This document shows positions 53,203-62,196 of a stretch of 64,000 bases of DNA, piece after piece. A program made the translations under genes and the position numbers. The stretch is from Ruminococcus flavefaciens. GTDB lineage: Bacteria; Bacillota; Clostridia; Oscillospirales; Ruminococcaceae. The notes under the pieces were generated by a model. It had not been told where the DNA came from and ran no database searches. It saw only the letters and a program-made list of their open reading frames with translations. The stretch spans positions 1 to 64,000 of the forward strand of contig JAMPIL010000002.1 in the NCBI GenBank assembly GCA_023662725.1, read 5' to 3'. How positions within the stretch are numbered: position 1 is the first letter of the stretch; every line of letters starts with the position of its first letter.

Positions 53203-53231
53203 TTGATTAATCTCTTATAAAGTGTTAAAAT
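53203..53231 (+). promoter_or_regulatory. Promoter of the mraZ/dcw operon
   Basis: TTGATT (53203-53208) and TAAAAT (53226-53231) are 17 bases apart. The start point near 53238 overlaps the direct repeats that may bind MraZ. Confidence 0.6.
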
Positions 53232-53239
53232 AATTATAG

Positions 53240-53254
53240 GGTGAAAAAAGGTGA
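53240..53254 (+). promoter_or_regulatory. Candidate MraZ operator: two GGTGA direct repeats
   Basis: GGTGA occurs at 53240-53244 and again at 53250-53254, exactly one helical turn apart, and another GGTGA starts at 53281. MraZ proteins of other bacteria bind short GTG-containing direct repeats with 10-base spacing in front of their own operon, so autoregulation is expected. Confidence 0.55.
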
Positions 53255-53320
53255 TTAGTTGTAATTTCTACCGCATTTAAGGTGAAATTACTAAAGCGAG
53301 TTAGAAGGAAGGCGAGGTTC

Positions 53321-53752
53321 ATGGCAGATCCGTTATGCGGTACTTATTATCCAAGTATTGACCAGAAAGGTCGTATGAGCTTCCCGAACAAGCTTCGTGA
53401 TATACTCGGACCGGAGTTCTATTTGTGCGCCGGTCATGACGATCACTATATCGCCGTTTATTCTCCTGAGGAATTTGAAGCGTACCGAAGCAAACTCTTT
53501 TCCGTTCCCGGAAAAAAGGGAAGCAACATCAGAAGAATCCTACTTTCCTGCACCGATAAGCAAACACCGGATAAACAGGGAAGGATTTTTATTGCTCAGC
53601 AGCTAAGAGATTATGCTGGAATAACTGATGACGTTGTTGTAATAGGTTCTGAAAACAGAGCCGAAATATGGAACAGAGCTGCATGGGAAGAATTCAGCAG
53701 CAGCATTACTCTTGATGATATCAATGATGCTCTTGCAGACCTCGTTCTTTAA
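53321..53752 (+). CDS. mraZ: Transcriptional regulator MraZ
   Basis: 143 residues with two AbrB-like SpoVT/MraZ repeats: GTYYPSIDQKGRMSFPNKLR (first DXXXR box) and CTDKQTPDKQGRIFIAQQLR (second). It is the usual first gene and autorepressor of the dcw cluster. The ATG at 53321 follows GAAGGAAGGCGAGG; an in-frame GTG at 53282 would add 13 basic residues foreign to the family. A terminator-like hairpin follows. Confidence 0.94.
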   Translation: MADPLCGTYYPSIDQKGRMSFPNKLRDILGPEFYLCAGHDDHYIAVYSPEEFEAYRSKLFSVPGKKGSNIRRILLSCTDKQTPDKQGRIFIAQQLRDYAGITDDVVVIGSENRAEIWNRAAWEEFSSSITLDDINDALADLVL

Positions 53753-53790
53753 AAATCAGAAAAACCGCTGAAAGCGGTCTGATTTTTTCG
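53751..53790 (+). terminator. Terminator/attenuator between mraZ and rsmH
   Basis: AAATCAGA pairs with TCTGATTT and an inner ACCGC/GCGGT stem closes a TGAAA loop; TTTTTTCG follows. Placed inside the dcw operon, it would reduce read-through from the mraZ promoter into rsmH. Confidence 0.8.
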
Positions 53791-53870
53791 TTTTAAGCTT
53801 ATTTCAAAGTCCGGTGAGCTTACAGCTTAAAAGCTTGCAGGCCCGGCTGTTTTAAGGAGAGGTTTTTATA

Positions 53871-54812
53871 ATGGAATTTTACCATGTTCCCGTGCTGGCT
53901 GCGGAATGTATTGAAGGATTGAATATCTGCCCTGACGGTATCTATGTTGACGGTACTGCCGGCGGCGGCGGTCATTCTTCTCTGATCGCTTCAAAGCTTA
54001 ATGAAAAAGGAAAGCTCATTTCTCTAGACCGTGATCCGGATGCTGTCGCTGCGGCAACAAAAAGGCTTGCGGTTTTCGGTAATGCTCAGGTCGTTCACAG
54101 AAATTATTCTCAGATAAGAGACGTTCTTGATGAACTTGGCATTGAAGCTGTTGACGGGATTCTTATGGATCTCGGCGTTTCGTCGTTTCAACTCGATGAA
54201 GGCAGCAGAGGCTTTTCTTACCACGTTGACGCTCCGCTCGATATGCGTATGAGCAAAGAGGGCATAAGCGCAGCCGATGTGGTCAATACTTATTCTGAAC
54301 AGGAACTTGCAAGAATTATTTTTGAATACGGTGAGGAAAAATTTTCACGGCGTATTGCAGCAAATATCGTTAAAGAACGTGAAAATTTCCGTATCGAAAC
54401 AACTGTTCAGCTTGCGGATATCATAAGAAACAGCGTTCCTCAGAAGGCAAGACGAGATAAAAACCCTTGCAAAAAAACTTTTCAGGCAATCAGAATTGCT
54501 GTAAACGGGGAACTTGATCATCTTTCAAAAGGTCTTGATGAAGCTTTTTACAGTCTGAAAGCCGGCGGACGTCTTGCTGTTATCACATTCCATTCGCTGG
54601 AAGACCGGCTTGTTAAACAAAGATTTGCCGGATGGTGCAGAGGATGTATTTGTCCGCCTGATTTTCCCCAGTGTGTTTGCGGTCACAAGCCGCAGGGAAT
54701 TCTTGTGAACAGAAAGCCTATAGAGGCTAATGATGAGGAACTTGAAAGAAACAACAGAAGCAGAAGCGCAAAGCTAAGGATCATTGAAAGGAGCGGAAAT
54801 ATCAATGGTTAG
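53871..54812 (+). CDS. rsmH: 16S rRNA (cytosine-1402-N4)-methyltransferase RsmH
   Basis: 313 residues. FYHVPVLAAECIEGLNI at the start and the SAM loop VDGTAGGGGHSSLIAS are diagnostic, with DGILMDLGVSSFQLDE and NRSRSAKLRIIE at the end. AGGAGAGG lies ahead of the ATG. Its 3' end overlaps the ftsL gene by 8 bases. Confidence 0.96.
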   Translation: MEFYHVPVLAAECIEGLNICPDGIYVDGTAGGGGHSSLIASKLNEKGKLISLDRDPDAVAAATKRLAVFGNAQVVHRNYSQIRDVLDELGIEAVDGILMDLGVSSFQLDEGSRGFSYHVDAPLDMRMSKEGISAADVVNTYSEQELARIIFEYGEEKFSRRIAANIVKERENFRIETTVQLADIIRNSVPQKARRDKNPCKKTFQAIRIAVNGELDHLSKGLDEAFYSLKAGGRLAVITFHSLEDRLVKQRFAGWCRGCICPPDFPQCVCGHKPQGILVNRKPIEANDEELERNNRSRSAKLRIIERSGNING

Positions 54813-55305
54813 TAATATCAGATATTATAATGAAGAAAACTTTGATAGTTCAGACTCCGACAGATCATTGAATACAGGCGTTAGTCAGGAACCTGAAATC
54901 GAGGAAAAGCCCCGTATCAGGCAGAGACGGACAGAAGCAAGAAGCGGTTCGGTTATAAAAATAATTTTTTTCTCTCTGATTGCGGCAGCGCTGCTCGGCT
55001 CGGTAATTTATACTCTTAATAAAAGAGATACCGCTTATAATAAGGTCTCATCACTTAATGATAAGCTTAGTCTTGCCGAAGCGGAGAATGTCAGACTTCA
55101 GGCAGAGCTTGAAAGCCAGCTTTCTGCGAAAAACGTCGAAGATTATGCAGAAAATGTTCTTGGAATGCAGAGAATAGATTCTTCTCAGATCAAGTACATT
55201 AAGATACAGACCGGTGACGTGGTAAATATTCCTGAACAAGAAGAAGGTCTTATGGCAAAGGTCAAGGGCTTTTTTGACAAGTGTGTGGAATATTTCAGAG
55301 GGTAG
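54805..55305 (+). CDS. ftsL: FtsL-like cell-division protein
   Basis: 166 residues starting at the ATG at 54805 after AAAGGAG. A hydrophilic cytoplasmic part (about 1-48, Arg-rich end) leads to one membrane helix (about 50-68). A short coiled-coil (VSSLNDKLSLAEAENVRLQAEL) and a C-terminal DYAENVLGMQRIDSSQIKYI segment follow, typical of FtsL/DivIC septum proteins. Sequence conservation is low, so the name rests on topology and on the rsmH-ftsL-PBP order. Confidence 0.82.
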   Translation: MVSNIRYYNEENFDSSDSDRSLNTGVSQEPEIEEKPRIRQRRTEARSGSVIKIIFFSLIAAALLGSVIYTLNKRDTAYNKVSSLNDKLSLAEAENVRLQAELESQLSAKNVEDYAENVLGMQRIDSSQIKYIKIQTGDVVNIPEQEEGLMAKVKGFFDKCVEYFRG

Positions 55306-55618
55306 TACCAATATAAATATATTAAAAGAGACTGCCCGTTTAATTAATGAATACTATCGGCAAATGAAAATGCCGAGGTTATATGTAGAACACGGAGATA
55401 CAGCGGGTGATCGGAATATCGGAATTGCTTGTTCCCGAGGCTCAAAGCGTTGAGGAGTTTCGGGAGCGGCAGTTTCACGTTGAACAGCGATAAATCCTTC
55501 GTCGTATCAAAAGAAACGGACATCCGGAATAAAAATAAGATGTTCAAAGGCGGGGCAGCATGAAAGTTACCCTGCCTTATTCTTATTTATGCGGAACTGT
55601 TCAGGGAAAGGAAGACTT
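55306..55618 (+). other. Structured non-coding gap inside the dcw cluster (313 bases)
   Basis: No convincing gene is present between ftsL and the PBP gene. Stem-loops are visible: CGGCA/TGCCG near 55359-55376, a compound hairpin at 55431-55467 (TTCCCGA/TCGGGAG enclosing CTCAA-AGCG-TTGAG), and GTTTC/GAAAC closing an inner GATA/TATC stem near 55475-55520. It could be a regulatory leader for the PBP gene or an insertion of unknown origin. Confidence 0.45.
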
Positions 55619-57982
55619 ATGGTTAATTATAATCCATCTAATTCAATGCGGTTCAGAACTAAATTTGTTATGACGGCGGTGTTTTTTATTTTATTTGCTG
55701 CCGTTGCGATAAATTTTTTCAGGATCTCAGTTTTAAATAATGATAAATATCAGGCTATGGCGAACGATCAGCATTTTGGCTCTATAACGATCTCTGCTCA
55801 CAGAGGCTCGATTTATGATGCAAACGGAGCTGCTCTTGCCAAAAGTGCGTCTGTTTATATGGTTTTTCTTGATCCTACACGCTACAGAGAGGATCTGAAA
55901 GAACTTCAGCAGAGAATTGATAAAAGAAATGCCGATAAGGCAAACGGAGACTATAAACCTTCTTATGATGAGGACGGCAACGAACTGAACCCTCTTCCGG
56001 AATCATCTTACGATTTTCAGGAGGAAACAGTTGCGTTTCTTTCGGAAAAACTGGGAATAACTCCGGAAGAAGTTCGCTCCGCAATGGAGGAGGATACTCA
56101 GTACAGCGTTCTTCAGGATCAGGTTGAAAAGCCTATAGCCAACGAGCTTCTTGCGTTTTTCAACAAATACGGATTTATCTCGCTCAACGTTACGGAGGAT
56201 ACAAAACGCTATTATCCGATGAACGAGCTTGCGGCTTCCGTTATCGGCTTTACTACTGCTGACGGAAACGGAATTTACGGAATTGAATCCTATTATAACG
56301 AGTATCTTTCAGGTATCGACGGAAGAACTATCTCCGCAAAGGACTCGAACGGAAACGAGCTTCCTTATCGCTACTCGAAAACATATTCTCCTAAAAACGG
56401 CGATGATATTTATCTCACTATTGACATGAATATTCAGAGTTATCTTGAAAAGCATCTTGAGGAAATGGTTACACGATTCGAGGTAAAAAACCGTGCCTGC
56501 GCTATACTTATGAATGCAAAAACCGGAGCGATATACGGTATGGCTCAATATCCGAGCTTTGATCTGAATCATCCGTATGCTGTTTCAGAAGCTGCCGAAG
56601 CGGAGATAAAGGCGATGGCCAATGAGGATGAAGCCGATAAAAGACTTGCTCAGGAACGTGAAACGCAGTGGAGAAATAAGAGTGTTTCAGAAAGATATGA
56701 ACCCGGCTCTGTATTCAAAGTTATAACGAGCGCAGAGGCTTTTGAAGAAAATCTCATTGATCTCAATAAAGATTCGTTTTATTGCAGTGGTGCAATGAAA
56801 ATTGAAGGTCATACTCAGCCGATAAATTGCCATAAAACCGACGGACACAATGCGCAGACTTATCAGGAGGCTCTTACACATTCATGTAACCCTGCTTTTA
56901 TGGAAATAGGCGCACGTATCGGAGTTACAAAGTTTTTTGATTATTTCGACGCTTTTGGTCTTAGTGAGCAAACCGGAATAGATCTTCCGGCAGAAAGCTG
57001 GGGAGTATATCCTCCGACAAAATCCAACGTCGATCTTGCTGTTTGTTCCTTCGGACAGGGTGAAACTATAACTCCTATTGAAATGATAACCTCTTACTGC
57101 GCTGTAATAAACGGCGGATATCTGCTCCAGCCATATGTGGTTGACAAGATTCTCGATGAGGACGGCAACGTTGTTTTCAAAAACGAGCGTACTGTCCGCA
57201 GACAGGTAGTTTCTGAAGATACTTCCGCTATAATGAGAGACGCTCTTTATCATGTTGTTGCTGATAACAGCAACGGAAACGTTAATATCAAGGGTTATCG
57301 CATCGGCGGAAAATCCGGTACGGCTCAGCGTCTTATGGAAACTGTAAATGAAAACACGGACGTAAATCAGCAGGAAAATTTCGACGATCAGGAATATGCC
57401 GCATCCTATGTTTGCTTTACACCTGCGGACGATCCGGAAATCGTTTTACTTGTTCTTGCCGATATGCCTCATAAAACAAATAACGAATATTACGGAAGTA
57501 CGGTTGCTGTTCCTACCGCAAGAGATATTCTCACAGACGTTCTGCCTTATCTGGGACTCAGTCCTGAATACACCGATGAAGAACTTGAAAATCTTGATGT
57601 GAAGATTCCGCTGCTTGAGGGCTCTCTTGATAATGCAAAACAGACTCTGGAAGGTCTCGGAATCAGATACGAAATTATCGGAAACGGAATCGAGGTCGTT
57701 GCGCAGTCGCCCGTTACCGGAAAATCTGTCTCTAAGGACGGATGTGTGTATCTCTATACTGAAAAGGGACACACTGTTGAATATACTACAGTTCCCGATC
57801 TTAAAGGAATGACTCCGTCATGGGCAAACGATCAGATAGCCTACTGTGAACTGAACTGCGTTGCAAGAGGTTCGACGCGTGATAACGCTGTGGTAAGTTC
57901 ACAGTCGTTTGAACCGGGTGCTTCTGTTCCGAAGGGAACTACCATAGAGCTGGAATTCATGGTTTACGAAAACTCGGACTAA
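55619..57982 (+). CDS. Class B penicillin-binding protein with PASTA domains (FtsI/SpoVD type)
   Basis: 788 residues: one N-terminal membrane helix (about 20-38), a dimerisation domain, and a transpeptidase domain with Ser364-V-F-K367, Ser422-C-N424 and KSGT at 565-568. Two C-terminal PASTA-type repeats follow (about 660-725 and 728-788, the latter starting VPDLKGMTPSWAND). It cross-links septal or spore peptidoglycan; PASTA domains and position favour the SpoVD/Pbp2B type. Start set by AAAGGAAG before the ATG at 55619. Confidence 0.93.
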   Translation: MVNYNPSNSMRFRTKFVMTAVFFILFAAVAINFFRISVLNNDKYQAMANDQHFGSITISAHRGSIYDANGAALAKSASVYMVFLDPTRYREDLKELQQRIDKRNADKANGDYKPSYDEDGNELNPLPESSYDFQEETVAFLSEKLGITPEEVRSAMEEDTQYSVLQDQVEKPIANELLAFFNKYGFISLNVTEDTKRYYPMNELAASVIGFTTADGNGIYGIESYYNEYLSGIDGRTISAKDSNGNELPYRYSKTYSPKNGDDIYLTIDMNIQSYLEKHLEEMVTRFEVKNRACAILMNAKTGAIYGMAQYPSFDLNHPYAVSEAAEAEIKAMANEDEADKRLAQERETQWRNKSVSERYEPGSVFKVITSAEAFEENLIDLNKDSFYCSGAMKIEGHTQPINCHKTDGHNAQTYQEALTHSCNPAFMEIGARIGVTKFFDYFDAFGLSEQTGIDLPAESWGVYPPTKSNVDLAVCSFGQGETITPIEMITSYCAVINGGYLLQPYVVDKILDEDGNVVFKNERTVRRQVVSEDTSAIMRDALYHVVADNSNGNVNIKGYRIGGKSGTAQRLMETVNENTDVNQQENFDDQEYAASYVCFTPADDPEIVLLVLADMPHKTNNEYYGSTVAVPTARDILTDVLPYLGLSPEYTDEELENLDVKIPLLEGSLDNAKQTLEGLGIRYEIIGNGIEVVAQSPVTGKSVSKDGCVYLYTEKGHTVEYTTVPDLKGMTPSWANDQIAYCELNCVARGSTRDNAVVSSQSFEPGASVPKGTTIELEFMVYENSD

Positions 57983-58028
57983 ACGGCTTGACGCTGTTTT
58001 AAAATATTAATATCAGGAGTTGAGAAAA

Positions 58029-59462
58029 TTGAAATTATACGAACTGCTTGAAGATAATGCCGTTACAAATATCGGCGATACGGAAATAAGTTCCGTTACT
58101 GATGATACGAGAAAGGTTGAGAAAGGAAGCTTGTTTGTCTGTGTGAAAGGCGGCAGCTTCGACGGACATGACGCTGCGGCAGAAATGCTTGAAAAAGGTG
58201 CGGCAGCCGTAGTTTGCGAGCGTGACCTCGGTCTTGGAGACAGACAGATACTGACCGGTAATTCACGAATACTTTACGGAAAAATATGCGCCGCATGGTT
58301 CGGTCATCCGGAAAAAAAGCTGAAGCTTATCGGCGTTACCGGAACTAACGGCAAAACGACTATAACCAACGTTATCAAGCATATCCTTATGGCAAACGGA
58401 CGTAAAACAGGTCTTGTCGGAACGATTCAGAATGAGATAGGCGAAAAAATAGTCAACACGGAAAATACAACCCCTATGACTTACGATTTTATGAAGCTTC
58501 TTGCAGACATGGCGGACGCCGGATGTGAATATGTTGTTATGGAGGTAAGTTCGTTTGGTCTTGTTCAGAACAGAATAGGCTGTTCGCATTTCGATATAGC
58601 TGTGTTTACGAATCTTACTCAGGATCATCTTGATTATCATAAGAACATGGAGAACTATTATCAGGCAAAGAAGATGCTTTTCGATATATGCGGTACGGCT
58701 GTCTGCAATATTGACGACGATTACGGAAAAAGGCTTTACAGCGAGATAAATTGCGACAAATTCACGTTCAGTGTTAAAGAAAACGCTTCGTTCTATGCCG
58801 ACGGTATCAAGATAAAGTCAACAGGTTCAAGCTTCTGGTTCTGCGACGGAGGAAAATCTCATTTAGTTAAATCAAGAATCCCCGGACTTTTCAATGTTTC
58901 AAATATTATAGCGGCAATGGCAGTCTGTCTTAAAGTCGGACTTGATATCGAGAGCATAATTTCTGCTGTTCAGGAGTATAACGGAGTTAAGGGAAGATGC
59001 GAGGTTATCCCGACCGGAAGAGATTTCACGGTTATCTGCGACTACGCTCATACTCCGGACGCCGTTGAAAATATCCTCAGAAGCGTAAGGGAATATACCG
59101 GGCATAAACTTATTTGTCTTTTTGGATGCGGAGGAAACCGTGACGCGGCAAAACGTCCGAAAATGGCTGCGGCTGCGGCAAAATATGCGGATAAACTTAT
59201 AATTACATCCGATAATCCGAGAAATGAGGAGCCGGAAGCTATCATAAAAGATATCCTCGTCGGACTTGAAGGCTGCAAAATTTCTTACAATGTTGTCGTT
59301 GACAGAAAAGAAGCTATCTTCCATGCCTTGAAAATTGCTGAAAAAGATGATATAATAGTTCTTGCAGGAAAAGGGCATGAGGATTATCAGGTTCTCGCCG
59401 GTATGAAGCATATCCATTTCGATGAAAGGGAAATAGTTGCAGAAGGGTTAAAGCTTCTCTGA
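58029..59462 (+). CDS. murE: UDP-MurNAc-tripeptide synthetase MurE (meso-DAP type)
   Basis: 477 residues. The P-loop is GVTGTNGKTT. The substrate-specificity motif DNPR is at 395-398, which is characteristic of enzymes that add meso-diaminopimelate rather than lysine. It starts with TTG at 58029, nine bases after AGGAG; an in-frame TTG at 58020 overlaps that site. The MKLYELL N-terminus agrees with other MurE proteins. A repeat copy, not murF, follows. Confidence 0.95.
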   Translation: MKLYELLEDNAVTNIGDTEISSVTDDTRKVEKGSLFVCVKGGSFDGHDAAAEMLEKGAAAVVCERDLGLGDRQILTGNSRILYGKICAAWFGHPEKKLKLIGVTGTNGKTTITNVIKHILMANGRKTGLVGTIQNEIGEKIVNTENTTPMTYDFMKLLADMADAGCEYVVMEVSSFGLVQNRIGCSHFDIAVFTNLTQDHLDYHKNMENYYQAKKMLFDICGTAVCNIDDDYGKRLYSEINCDKFTFSVKENASFYADGIKIKSTGSSFWFCDGGKSHLVKSRIPGLFNVSNIIAAMAVCLKVGLDIESIISAVQEYNGVKGRCEVIPTGRDFTVICDYAHTPDAVENILRSVREYTGHKLICLFGCGGNRDAAKRPKMAAAAAKYADKLIITSDNPRNEEPEAIIKDILVGLEGCKISYNVVVDRKEAIFHALKIAEKDDIIVLAGKGHEDYQVLAGMKHIHFDEREIVAEGLKLL

Positions 59463-59470
59463 ACATTATC

Positions 59471-59540
59471 AAGGGGGACGCTGTCCCCCTTATATCCCCT
59501 GCCAAAGGGATAATCATCCCTTTGGAAACCCGATATTAAT
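59471..59540 (+). repeat. Intergenic palindromic repeat, copy E
   Basis: Best-preserved copy: palindrome 1 GGGGGACGCTGTCCCCC, then CCCCTGCCAAAGGGATAATC and its mirror ATCCCTTTGGAAACCCG, then ATATTAATCATT. It fills part of the 235-base gap between murE and mraY. The flank to about 59640 (GAAATAACTCCTTAACAGGG) resembles the flank of copy B. Confidence 0.8.
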
Positions 59541-59697
59541 CATTCCTGATACCTATAATGGTGTCAGAGATGATTAGGGCGAATGCCCAATGAGGAAATA
59601 ACTCCTTAACAGGGAATAAAAGAGGGATAAAATCTGCTTCGTAATAATATAAACCGCCGACATATTTCAATTAAAATCAATCAGGAGTTGTATATAA

Positions 59698-60738
59698 ATG
59701 TCTTATTGGATAATAAATCTGGCAGTCACCATGCTGTCGTTCGTTATAGCAGGAGTTTCAGGAATTTTTCTTATTCCGTTTCTCAGAAGAATAAAATTCG
59801 GTCAGCCTATCAAAACCGAGGACGGTCCGCAGTGGCACGCAAAAAAACAGGGAACTCCTACTATGGGTGGATTTATGTTTATAATCCCTGTGATAATCGT
59901 ACCCATTATCGGCTACTGGATATGCCGTTTAAGAGGAGGTTTCGACCTCACAGAAAAGGAAACGTTCAACGCTTTCTACAGACTTATCAGCGTTATCGTT
60001 TTCTCAGCGCTTTTCGGACTGATCGGTTTTATTGACGATCACACAAAGGTTGTAAGAAAACAGAACGACGGTTTAAGCCCTATACAAAAAATAGTGCTTC
60101 AGGTGATTTTTTCTGTCGGATTCCTCTTTGCTTTGTATAAGTTCGGCGACGGCTCTACTAAGATAGATCTCGGATTCTGGTCTACTCCTTCACTCGGAAT
60201 TTTCTACTATATCCTGATGATTCCGGTAATTATTTATCTCACAAACGCTGTTAATCTTACCGACGGTGTGGACGGACTTTGCGGCTCGGTAACATTTGCG
60301 GCAATGCTTATTTTCACGGTTTGCTGTGCAATACTTGAAGAACAGGAGCTTTCACTCTTTACCATGGCTCTTGCAGGCGGATGCCTTGGATTTCTTATCT
60401 GGAACTTCAATCCGGCGAAATGCTTTATGGGTGACACCGGCTCGATGTTTCTCGGAGCAGCTGTTACAGGAGTAGGACTTGTTCTGCATAAACACCTTCT
60501 TCTCTTCTTGGTTGCACTCGTTTACATTATTGAAGCTCTTTCCGTTGTGATTCAGGTCAGCTATTTCAAGTATACCAAGAAGAGAAGTCCTGATCATCAG
60601 GGAAAAAGAATTTTCAAAATGACTCCTATTCATCATCATTTCGAGATGAGCGGATTCAGCGAATACAAAATCGTTATCACATTCACTCTTGCAAGCATTA
60701 TTTTCGGTGTTCTGGGAATAATTACATTATTAAAATAA
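59698..60738 (+). CDS. mraY: Phospho-MurNAc-pentapeptide transferase MraY
   Basis: 346 residues, about ten membrane helices. Conserved loops are WHAKKQGTPTMGGFMFI, the DDHTKV Asp pair, NLTDGVDGLCGSV and the HHHFEMSG motif, all diagnostic for MraY. It makes lipid I. AGGAG lies 9 bases before the ATG. A 168-base gap follows instead of murD. Confidence 0.95.
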   Translation: MSYWIINLAVTMLSFVIAGVSGIFLIPFLRRIKFGQPIKTEDGPQWHAKKQGTPTMGGFMFIIPVIIVPIIGYWICRLRGGFDLTEKETFNAFYRLISVIVFSALFGLIGFIDDHTKVVRKQNDGLSPIQKIVLQVIFSVGFLFALYKFGDGSTKIDLGFWSTPSLGIFYYILMIPVIIYLTNAVNLTDGVDGLCGSVTFAAMLIFTVCCAILEEQELSLFTMALAGGCLGFLIWNFNPAKCFMGDTGSMFLGAAVTGVGLVLHKHLLLFLVALVYIIEALSVVIQVSYFKYTKKRSPDHQGKRIFKMTPIHHHFEMSGFSEYKIVITFTLASIIFGVLGIITLLK

Positions 60739-60906
60739 AACGACAAAGCTGTTTGATATCGAAATTTCAAAAGGGCGGACTCACGATCTTTGGCAGAATG
60801 CATGGACAGAGTACCTCAAAAACAGCGAAGCGTTTCGAGCATACGGTTTCTCTTTGATTCTTTGCGGGAAACGAACCGAGAAAACACATCTTAAAAGGAG
60901 AGCAAA
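60739..60906 (+). other. Non-coding gap between mraY and ftsW
   Basis: 168 bases with no gene, where murD is usually found. A hairpin of the type CGGTTTC ... GAAACGAACCG lies at 60844-60878, not far ahead of the ftsW ribosome-binding site AAGGAG. It may be a leader or processing element. Confidence 0.35.
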
Positions 60907-62184
60907 ATGGCGACCAGTAAAAAAAAGAAACAAAGCTCTTTCCAGACTCTCTGGAAAACATTTGTCGGCGATGGCAGAAGCAGTGATTTAAGTCTGTCTT
61001 TTTTCGCCTATGTTATGATACTTCTTGTAGTCGGACTTGTAATGATGTCGTCCGCCAGCTATGCATGGGCTTACAGCGAACATGACGGCGACGGTCTTTT
61101 CTATGCGAAAAGCCAGTTGAAAAATGCGATACTTGGATTTGTTGCTCTTATCTTCTTTATGAAGATGGATTATCATAATCTGAAGAACATCAAGCTTCCG
61201 GTTTTGAAAAAGTTCAACATTGCCGGTCTTCTTTATGTTATTGGTGCGGTTCTTCTCGTTGTTGTACTTATTATAGGAAGCGACGAGGGCGGTACTATGG
61301 GCGCTAAAAGATGGCTTGCTGTCGGTCCGATAAGCTTTCAGCCATCAGAGGTTGCTAAGCTTGCGATAATCGTTTTCTTTGCATACAGTATGGAAAAGGA
61401 CGGCAAAAATATGAATAAGTTCAGCGTCGGAATCGTTAAATATGCCGTTCTTATGGGAATTTATGCCGGACTTCTCTTTATGCAGCCTCATCTTTCGGGT
61501 ATTATCCTTGTTGCAACTATTGCGGTTGCTATGATTCTCTGCGGAGGAGCTAACAGAAAGCAGTTCCTTGTTCTCGGAATTTCTGTTGTCGCTGTAGCGG
61601 TTATTGTAATTCTTGTTCAGGCAAATACTCCCGGAAGCTACGTTGCCGTAAGAATGAAATCCTGGCAGGATCCGTTTGCCGATGTTCTTAACGATACGTG
61701 GCAGACTGCAAATTCAATTATTGCTATCGGTTCGGGCGGACTTTTCGGTCTCGGACTGGGAAATTCCCGCCAGAAATATCTCTATCTTCCTGAAACTAAA
61801 AATGACTTCGTTTTTCCTATCGTATGCGAAGAACTCGGATTTGTTGGAGCGCTTGCAATAATCATCGTTTTCTTCCTTCTCGTTGTTGAAGGATATTCGA
61901 TAGCCGTTCGCTGCAAAGACCGTTTCGGAATGCTCATTGCCGTTGGAATTACCACTCAGATAGGCATTCAGACTGTTTTCAACCTTGCCGTTGTAAGCAA
62001 TCTGATTCCGAATACAGGAATCAGCCTTCCGTTTTTCAGCTACGGCGGAACGGCTTTGATAATGCAGCTTGCGGAAATGGGAATAATGCTTAATATTTCT
62101 CAGCAGAAATATTATCCCGATGATAAGCCTGTCGTCAAACGCAGGAGAAAACCGGAGCCGTATCAGGAGCTGAAAAATGCGTAA
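60907..62184 (+). CDS. ftsW: Peptidoglycan polymerase FtsW (SEDS family)
   Basis: 425 residues with about ten membrane helices after a basic N-terminal tail. The SEDS signature is GAKRWLAVGPISFQPSEVAK, and NLIPNTGISLPFFSYGGTAL is the second. It works with the class B PBP encoded upstream. FtsW rather than RodA or SpoVE is inferred from the cluster; the paralogues are hard to separate by sequence alone. Confidence 0.92.
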   Translation: MATSKKKKQSSFQTLWKTFVGDGRSSDLSLSFFAYVMILLVVGLVMMSSASYAWAYSEHDGDGLFYAKSQLKNAILGFVALIFFMKMDYHNLKNIKLPVLKKFNIAGLLYVIGAVLLVVVLIIGSDEGGTMGAKRWLAVGPISFQPSEVAKLAIIVFFAYSMEKDGKNMNKFSVGIVKYAVLMGIYAGLLFMQPHLSGIILVATIAVAMILCGGANRKQFLVLGISVVAVAVIVILVQANTPGSYVAVRMKSWQDPFADVLNDTWQTANSIIAIGSGGLFGLGLGNSRQKYLYLPETKNDFVFPIVCEELGFVGALAIIIVFFLLVVEGYSIAVRCKDRFGMLIAVGITTQIGIQTVFNLAVVSNLIPNTGISLPFFSYGGTALIMQLAEMGIMLNISQQKYYPDDKPVVKRRRKPEPYQELKNA

Positions 62185-62196
62185 AGGAGCAATTTT

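Larger units (their letters stand above)
52929..53320 (+). other. Intergenic region before the dcw cluster (392 bases)
   Basis: It holds the terminator at 52951-52997, an AT-rich middle part with an isolated TATAAT near 53078 that lacks a good -35 box, and the mraZ promoter and operator (53203-53254). No gene is visible. Confidence 0.65.

Noticed and set aside
53282..53320. Upstream GTG start for mraZ
   Set aside because: The extra residues are not part of the MraZ family, and the ATG at 53321 has a good ribosome-binding site.
55344..55547. 67-codon minus-strand frame in the ftsL-PBP gap
   Set aside because: No ribosome-binding site, no family resemblance, and it runs against the operon; the gap fits a structured RNA or spacer better.
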